NCBI GenBank assembly: GCA_947631885.1
Contig: CANRMZ010000077.1
Coordinates: 1-5,970 of the forward strand
Direction: 5' to 3'
Origin: an uncultured Bacilli bacterium
GTDB taxonomy: Bacteria; Bacillota_I; Bacilli_A; RF39; UBA660
DNA: 5,970 nucleotides
Shown here one piece after another: positions 1 through 4,143 of this stretch. A model generated the notes under the pieces. The model saw nothing but the letters and a program-made list of their open reading frames with translations, ran no database searches and was not told the origin of the DNA. Each line of letters starts with the position of its first letter. The first letter of the stretch is position 1. The translations under genes and the position numbers were made by a program.

Positions 1-533
1 TCGCAGCCATGAAACAGAATGGCATAGAACATTTTTTGAAAATCGGAATTGCGTTCTACAAAAAGCATATCAGGTTTCGCCTTTTTAATATTTGCAAGAG
101 CTTTATCTTCGTTTTCATAGCCACTGGTAACACCTACAATATTGATGCCTTTATAAAATTTTCCAATATTTTCTTTAGCTTTTACTACAACTTCCTTTTT
201 AGCTCCATATAAATACACTTTATATTTTTCTTTAGCAGAAACATTTAAAAGATCTTGAAATAAGTCTATTCCTGCAATCCGAGAAGATATTTTTACTCCA
301 TGTATTTTTAAAGCTAAAACCGTTCCGATTCCATCAGGAATGTTGTATTTTTGCTCATTAAATTTACTTCTTATTTCTTCTTTTTTATAAAAATTCATTA
401 CAATCAAAGGATTAATATTATAAATAATATTCCTCTCATTATTAATTAAATCTTTTCTAATACTTGTTAATAATTTGTTATATTCTAAAGTGCATACATT
501 AAATCCAAGTACGCTTGCCTTTTTTTTAGCCAT
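1..533 (-). CDS. tagA: WecG/TagA/CpsF-family glycosyltransferase, 3'-truncated by window edge
   Basis: This gene likely encodes the enzyme that transfers ManNAc (or a related sugar) to undecaprenyl-PP-GlcNAc at the cytoplasmic membrane face, the second step of wall teichoic acid linkage-unit synthesis. 177 codons are visible; the C-terminus lies beyond position 1. Family features: an N-P-x-I-V segment at residues 41-45, the loop PDGIG at 66-70 with the expected catalytic Asp (D67), RIAGIDLFQDLL at 85-96, a beta-strand YKVYLYGAKK at 104-113, GVTSGY at 134-139, and KPDMLFV at 153-159. Two oddities: the conserved Thr before the first N-P appears to be Asn39, and the usual GxGxPxQE motif after KPDxLFV is replaced by ERNSDFQKM (160-168). 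The ATG at 533 overlaps the tagO stop as TAATG, with AAGGA six bases upstream inside tagO, so translation is probably coupled. The family call is strong; the exact sugar is inferred from the neighbour. Confidence 0.85.
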   Translation of the reverse strand, partial: MAKKKASVLGFNVCTLEYNKLLTSIRKDLINNERNIIYNINPLIVMNFYKKEEIRSKFNEQKYNIPDGIGTVLALKIHGVKISSRIAGIDLFQDLLNVSAKEKYKVYLYGAKKEVVVKAKENIGKFYKGINIVGVTSGYENEDKALANIKKAKPDMLFVERNSDFQKMFYAILFHGC

Positions 534-1591
534 TATAATTCCTTTTTCTTTTTCTTATGTTCAAATAAAATATTAGTCTTAGCTACAATAATGATTAAGA
601 TAAACATTAATACAATATAAATAGCTATAGCTAATTTACTATTATTTCCTAAAGCATAGAATATTGATACTAAAGAGAAAAGAGCACTTATAAAATAGAT
701 TATAAATAAACTTTTTCTTGGTGAAAATTTCATTCTAAGAAGTTGATGATGGAAGTGTTCTTTATCAGGTTCTCCGATACTTTGATGCTTAATAAGTCTT
801 CTTATAATGGCAAATAAAGTATCAAAGATTGGAATAGCAAGGATTAACATTGGCACAACTAAAGATGTAATGGTAGCCACTTTAAATCCTAGTAAAGCTA
901 TGATAGATATCATAAATCCAAGGAAAGTACTTCCGCAGTCGCCCATGAATACTTTGGCAGGTGGAAAATTATGCGTTAAAAAGCCTAAGGTTGAGCCAAG
1001 CATAATTAAACATAAAATAACATCAAGTCCTGAAGTATTACCCATCATAAAGGCAATAACCGATATGGTAGCAAAGTAAATACTACTTACGCCAGCACAA
1101 AGACCATCAAGGCCATCAATTAAGTTAATCGCATTGATAGCAGATACAATAAATAAAATAGATATTATTTGACCTAGCAATATAGGGAAATATAAATTAA
1201 GCCCTAATAAAGAAATATGTTGGAAAAATAATCTTCCATAAAAAACTACTATTGAGGCCACTAAAAGATGCACTAAAAATTTATATTTAGCCCTAATAGG
1301 CTTAATATCATCTAAAATACCTAATACCACTAAAATAAATGAAGCTATTAAAATAGATAGCATTTGCGTAGTAATTTCACCATAAGCTATATAGCCAAAT
1401 AAAAAACCACCATAAATAGCTATACCCCCTAGTCTAGGCATAGGATGCTTATGAATTTTTCTTTCATTAGGCATATCCATTGCGCCCACATGGACAGCAA
1501 GTTTTTTAGTTAGAAATACTAAAACAAAACTAACTAGATAAGTTACAATTAATATCTCTAATATATTGTGATTATTAATAACAAAATTCAT
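533..1591 (-). CDS. tagO: Undecaprenyl-phosphate GlcNAc-1-phosphate transferase (TagO/WecA, MraY superfamily)
   Basis: This polytopic membrane enzyme moves GlcNAc-1-P from UDP-GlcNAc to undecaprenyl phosphate, the committing step for wall teichoic acid and other lipid-linked glycopolymers. The 352 residues match the family's length and contain about ten hydrophobic helices. Signature motifs in order: D39-MPNERKIH and PRLGG (52-56) in the first cytoplasmic loop; the Asp pair LDD (93-95); NAINLIDGLDG (153-163), the nucleotide/Mg motif; FMGDCGS (215-221); and the histidine motif HFHHQLL (279-285), typical of TagO/WecA rather than MraY. The C-terminus ends in a lysine run. The start at 1591 has AGGAG (1597-1601) five bases upstream. 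The stop overlaps the start of the downstream tagA-like gene by one base (TAATG), which supports a teichoic-acid role over an O-antigen or ECA role. tarO, tagO and wecA are interchangeable names in this family. Confidence 0.94.
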   Translation of the reverse strand: MNFVINNHNILEILIVTYLVSFVLVFLTKKLAVHVGAMDMPNERKIHKHPMPRLGGIAIYGGFLFGYIAYGEITTQMLSILIASFILVVLGILDDIKPIRAKYKFLVHLLVASIVVFYGRLFFQHISLLGLNLYFPILLGQIISILFIVSAINAINLIDGLDGLCAGVSSIYFATISVIAFMMGNTSGLDVILCLIMLGSTLGFLTHNFPPAKVFMGDCGSTFLGFMISIIALLGFKVATITSLVVPMLILAIPIFDTLFAIIRRLIKHQSIGEPDKEHFHHQLLRMKFSPRKSLFIIYFISALFSLVSIFYALGNNSKLAIAIYIVLMFILIIIVAKTNILFEHKKKKKEL

Positions 1592-1725
1592 TATAACTCC
1601 TATTAGTATTATAACCCATAATAAGAAGATTTAACAATAATAAGATATTTAGAATAATTTTAAAAAATGCAAAATAAAAAGGAAATTTGCCACCCACCCG
1701 GTATATATAAATATGGAGGGATATA
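1592..1725. other. Divergent intergenic region between tagO and the DUF3800 gene
   Basis: This 134-bp AT-rich gap carries the regulatory DNA of two divergent genes. The minus-strand side holds the tagO ribosome binding site and candidate promoter. On the plus-strand side a GC-rich patch (1689-1701, GCCACCCACCCGG) stands out from its surroundings, followed by TATATATAAATAT and a strong GGAGGG ribosome binding site (1715-1720), five bases from the DUF3800 ATG. CCCACC (1693-1698) could pair with GGAGGG with one A-A mismatch and a 16-base loop, possibly masking the ribosome binding site. No convincing plus-strand promoter is visible: TTGCCA (1687-1692) is a good -35, but any -10 paired with it would put the transcript start at or past the ribosome binding site. 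TAGAAT (1650-1655) is a possible -10 without a recognisable -35. Confidence 0.45.
1608..1637 (-). promoter_or_regulatory. Candidate sigma-A promoter for tagO-tagA
   Basis: On the minus strand a perfect TATAAT (1608-1613) lies 18 bp downstream of TTGTTA (1632-1637), which matches four of six bases of the -35 consensus. The expected start near 1601 would leave only about ten untranslated bases, beginning at the AGGAG ribosome binding site, which is tight. The region is AT-rich, so chance matches are likely; no better promoter is visible on this strand. Confidence 0.4.
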
Positions 1726-2436
1726 ATGAATGAACTATTTATTTATATGGATGATTCTGGTGTATTAACTAAAAACGAAGGCACCTTTGTATATGCTGGT
1801 TTATTTTTTTACTCGGCAGAAGAATATAATACCTTTATAATTAGATATAAAAGCATTATAGATGATATTAAATGTAAGTATTGTAAAAATAAACATAAGT
1901 GTAATAATGATTGTCCTGAGATTAAAGGTACTTCAAAACTTACAAATGCTAACAGAAGAAGAATTATTAACTTAATAAAAAAACAAAAGTGTTATGGTGT
2001 TCTTATTAATAATCAAAAGATATTTAAAAGAATATTAGATAATAAACTAGCCCGTGGAAGATTTTGTGAATATGCCCAGAAAAGAGTTGTCAAAGAAATA
2101 GTGAGCTATGCTATAAAAAATAAGGCTATAGATAACTTACTTCCCCTTACCATAAATATCAAAATAGATGAAAATAACGCTAAAAGCAATGGCTATTATA
2201 ATTTGCATGATAGTATCTTTAAAGAACTTAAGCATGGCATGAAAAATGATGATTATGCGATTATGCATAAACCAATTCATAAATCTAAATTATTACTAAA
2301 GGTTAGAAAATATAACTCTAAACTCCATTATGGCATTCAAAGTGCTGATATGATAGCTAATTTTGTCCATCGTAAGTTTAAACAAAATAATATTGATGAA
2401 TTAAATTTTATGACCATCAAACTATTTTTGCCATAG
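1726..2436 (+). CDS. DUF3800 domain protein with four-cysteine insert
   Basis: This 236-residue protein has no signal peptide or membrane segment and is probably cytosolic. It matches the DUF3800 pattern, a family suspected of an RNase H-like nuclease fold but without an established function. The first strand is FIYMDDSG (5-12), corresponding to the family's Y-x-D-E/D-S-G; FVYAGLFF follows at 21-28; PEIKG (64-68) fits the family's E-x-K motif; KIDEN (146-150) supplies an acidic pair; and GIQSADMIANFV (203-214) is the characteristic C-terminal S-x-AD helix. D9, D10, E65, K67, D148 and D208 are plausible active-site residues. Just before PEIKG lies C50-x2-C53-x5-C59-x3-C63, which could bind zinc. 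The start has GGAGGG five bases upstream. It stands alone, divergent from tagO and convergent with the cohesin-like gene. DUF3800 genes often occur in accessory or defence-rich DNA, but no partner gene is visible here, so a defence role is not supported. Confidence 0.85.
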   Translation: MNELFIYMDDSGVLTKNEGTFVYAGLFFYSAEEYNTFIIRYKSIIDDIKCKYCKNKHKCNNDCPEIKGTSKLTNANRRRIINLIKKQKCYGVLINNQKIFKRILDNKLARGRFCEYAQKRVVKEIVSYAIKNKAIDNLLPLTINIKIDENNAKSNGYYNLHDSIFKELKHGMKNDDYAIMHKPIHKSKLLLKVRKYNSKLHYGIQSADMIANFVHRKFKQNNIDELNFMTIKLFLP

Positions 2437-2457
2437 AAAAAGGAAGCCTAAGCTTCC
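2437..2457 (-). terminator. Rho-independent terminator (minus strand; possibly bidirectional)
   Basis: A perfect six-base-pair stem, GGAAGC (2442-2447) with GCTTCC (2452-2457), encloses a four-base loop. On the minus strand it is followed by TTTTT (2441-2437), which is canonical. On the plus strand the following bases are CTCTTATCT, a weak U-tract, so it may also terminate the DUF3800 transcript, which ends one base before the A-tract. It would end the cohesin/dockerin operon transcript and any small RNA starting in the gap. Confidence 0.75.
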
Positions 2458-2541
2458 CTCTTATCTAACTGAGAAGATATAAAGCTATAAAGCTTTTACA
2501 TGCATCAGTTATTGACCTGACAAAGCATCACTACTTCCGGT
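2437..2541 (-). ncRNA. Candidate small structured RNA, or structured 3' UTR of the cohesin-like gene
   Basis: Between the cohesin-like gene and the minus-strand terminator lie about 100 bases with no open frame of note but clear dyads. They are: ATGC/GCAT (2500-2503 with 2525-2528) stacked around TCAG/CTGA (2505-2508 with 2517-2520); AAAGCT/AGCTTT (2481-2486 with 2491-2496, four-base loop); and TATCT/AGATA (2462-2466 with 2475-2479). The eight-base loop of the last hairpin contains AACTGA (2467-2472), complementary to TCAGTT (2505-2510), allowing an alternative pairing or pseudoknot. GCTTTTAC (2492-2499) can also pair, with one bulge, with GTAAAGC (2540-2546), which would compete with the second hairpin. 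A promoter-like sequence just upstream would start a transcript near 2541. I do not recognise a known RNA family; it does not carry the conserved SRP RNA motif. A structured 3' UTR is the main alternative. Confidence 0.35.
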
Positions 2542-2547
2542 AAAGCA

Positions 2548-2577
2548 AATATAGCATAAAGCTATTTAAACTGTCAA
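2548..2577 (-). promoter_or_regulatory. Promoter-like element directly after the cohesin-like gene stop codon
   Basis: On the minus strand, immediately after the TAG stop (2580-2578), there is a perfect -35 TTGACA (2572-2577), an 18-bp spacer and TATATT (2548-2553), five of six bases of the -10 consensus. No protein gene follows on this strand before the terminator at 2457-2437, so if active it would drive only a short RNA. The spacer also contains an inverted repeat, ATAGC/GCTAT (2551-2555 with 2561-2565), which overlaps the -10. Confidence 0.4.
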
Positions 2578-4131
2578 CTATTCCTTATTTTTCTTTTTAT
2601 CTTTTTTCTTCTTTTTGCGTTTACGATCATCTTCAAAGATATCGTATACTTCATCTTCACTAGCATCCTCAGCTGTTTGTATATTTTCGTCTTTTACTGG
2701 GGTAAAATTATCTTTTATTTTTTGAGTATCAGATAATTTTTTATCATCTTCCTCTTCCACTTTAAAATCTTCTTTTGGTGCCTTTTCTTCCTTTGTTGTT
2801 TTTGGAACGGGTACTTGTTTTTCTTCTTTCTTTATTTCTTTATTTTTCTTAGGTTTTTTACCCTTTTTAGCTAATAAAGAAATAATTACAATTAAGCTTA
2901 CAAATGTTGTGCCTGCGAAAGCACATGCTACATAAAGAAGTAGTTTAGTATGCTCCATCTCTTCATTTTTCTCTTCTTTATCAAATTTCATAATGGTATT
3001 ATCTTTGGTATCAACAGTAAATAAACCCTCTTCATTAGTTTCAACGTTAACACAATAAACATCTTTATACCTATCTTCATTACTCTTTTGTAAGCACTCT
3101 ACCTCAATATTATTAATTTTTAAAGTTGAAGTCGTATAATCTGCAAGAGTTTCTTTCATTTCTAATGGTCTTATAGTTATGTTTCCTAAATTAATTTCAT
3201 AATATCTATCATATTTACCATTTTCATAAGTAAACATTACTACTTTACCATTTTCATCTTTAAGTCCTACTACCATAAGATCCATGATATCACTATGATA
3301 AGCCGGTATCTCAAATTCACCAATATGAATATTAGTTTCTTTAAATCCCTTTGGAGCTGTTAAATTTTCTCTTATTTTTACAACTGTATATTTTTTACTA
3401 TCATAGTTTACTTCAATAGGATTTTTATCTATTACTTCAACATTGATTTTATAAACTTTTTCACTGCCATTTTGGGCAACAACATAAATTTCAAAAGTAT
3501 TATTTCCTGGAGATACGCTTTGAGGTCCAGTACCACTTACAGATGCAGTATTATCTTCAGGTGTAGCAGATATATTAATCTCTTTTGTATCCTCATTAAC
3601 TTTGACATTATACTCTAAAGTATCTTTACTAAACTCGGGCTCTAAATCCGCACCATCAACTTTTAAAGATGCTAAATTATTATTTTTAGACAAGCTAGCT
3701 TGATACTCATTATAAGTTATAGTTCTAACAGTTGCTGAACTAGTGTTTAATGTCATATCATTTACATCAAAATCGACAACTGCAGCTGATCCAACGGAAA
3801 AAGAAGAAGAACCCTTGCCAATTGCTTGAAAAACATAAGTATATGTTACTGATTTTGTATTATTATTTTCAATTTGACTTATTACGTAAAGACCACCATT
3901 TGGGGCATTAGTACTGAGAAGTTTAAAAACACTTTGATCATAACTGAAGCCATATTCCCAAGAACCTAATGGTGTTGCCGAAGATATAGTCACGTAAACA
4001 TTTACATTATTGCCTATTATAACCTGCGATGTTGAAGCTGAAACACTAATATTAGCAGTGGCCGCATTAACTGTTCCTGCGAACATAAATGTACTTAATA
4101 TGGTAAATAATAATATTTTTATTTTTCTCAT
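2578..4131 (-). CDS. Membrane-anchored surface protein: cohesin-like module, cadherin-like domain, TM helix, charged cytoplasmic tail
   Basis: This 517-residue protein is probably an extracellular receptor or scaffold held in the membrane. In order: a signal peptide (1-23, cleavage likely after VNA); a cohesin-like beta-sandwich (about 24-138) with the G-x-x-V-x-V-x-V-T-I strand at 40-49, GFSYDQSVFKLLS at 61-73 (the cohesin F-x-x-x-YD-P/Q-x-V-x-x-L pattern) and VDFDVNDMTL at 119-128; a cadherin-like beta-sandwich (PF12733 type, about 150-235) with LASLKVDGADLEPEFSKDTLEY at its start and AQNGSEKVYKINV at its end; an unrecognised ectodomain (about 240-385) with two cysteines, C346 and C360; one transmembrane helix (about 396-421); and a roughly 96-residue Lys/Glu-rich tail inside the cell. 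It has no LPXTG or SLH anchor. AAAGGAA lies upstream of the ATG in a 12-base gap after the dockerin-hydrolase gene, so the two are almost certainly cotranscribed. The cohesin assignment is by pattern and is the least secure step. Confidence 0.75.
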   Translation of the reverse strand: MRKIKILLFTILSTFMFAGTVNAATANISVSASTSQVIIGNNVNVYVTISSATPLGSWEYGFSYDQSVFKLLSTNAPNGGLYVISQIENNNTKSVTYTYVFQAIGKGSSSFSVGSAAVVDFDVNDMTLNTSSATVRTITYNEYQASLSKNNNLASLKVDGADLEPEFSKDTLEYNVKVNEDTKEINISATPEDNTASVSGTGPQSVSPGNNTFEIYVVAQNGSEKVYKINVEVIDKNPIEVNYDSKKYTVVKIRENLTAPKGFKETNIHIGEFEIPAYHSDIMDLMVVGLKDENGKVVMFTYENGKYDRYYEINLGNITIRPLEMKETLADYTTSTLKINNIEVECLQKSNEDRYKDVYCVNVETNEEGLFTVDTKDNTIMKFDKEEKNEEMEHTKLLLYVACAFAGTTFVSLIVIISLLAKKGKKPKKNKEIKKEEKQVPVPKTTKEEKAPKEDFKVEEEDDKKLSDTQKIKDNFTPVKDENIQTAEDASEDEVYDIFEDDRKRKKKKKDKKKNKE

Positions 4132-4143
4132 CTTTATTCCTTT

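Noticed and set aside
9..212. Plus-strand open frame of 67 codons
   Set aside because: It is antisense to the well-supported TagA-like gene, has no recognisable motif and no good ribosome binding site.
807..1079. Plus-strand open frame of 90 codons
   Set aside because: It lies wholly inside tagO on the opposite strand, over codons for essential family motifs; no independent support.
1726..2436. DUF3800 gene as part of a defence island
   Set aside because: Its neighbours are cell-envelope genes; no nuclease, helicase, methylase, integrase or phage gene is visible in the window.
2458..2577. SRP RNA, T-box, fluoride or cyclic-di-GMP riboswitch, or hammerhead ribozyme
   Set aside because: Short resemblances (CCGGAAG, CTGATG) appear, but the conserved cores are missing or out of order, and there is no downstream gene on either strand for a riboswitch to control.
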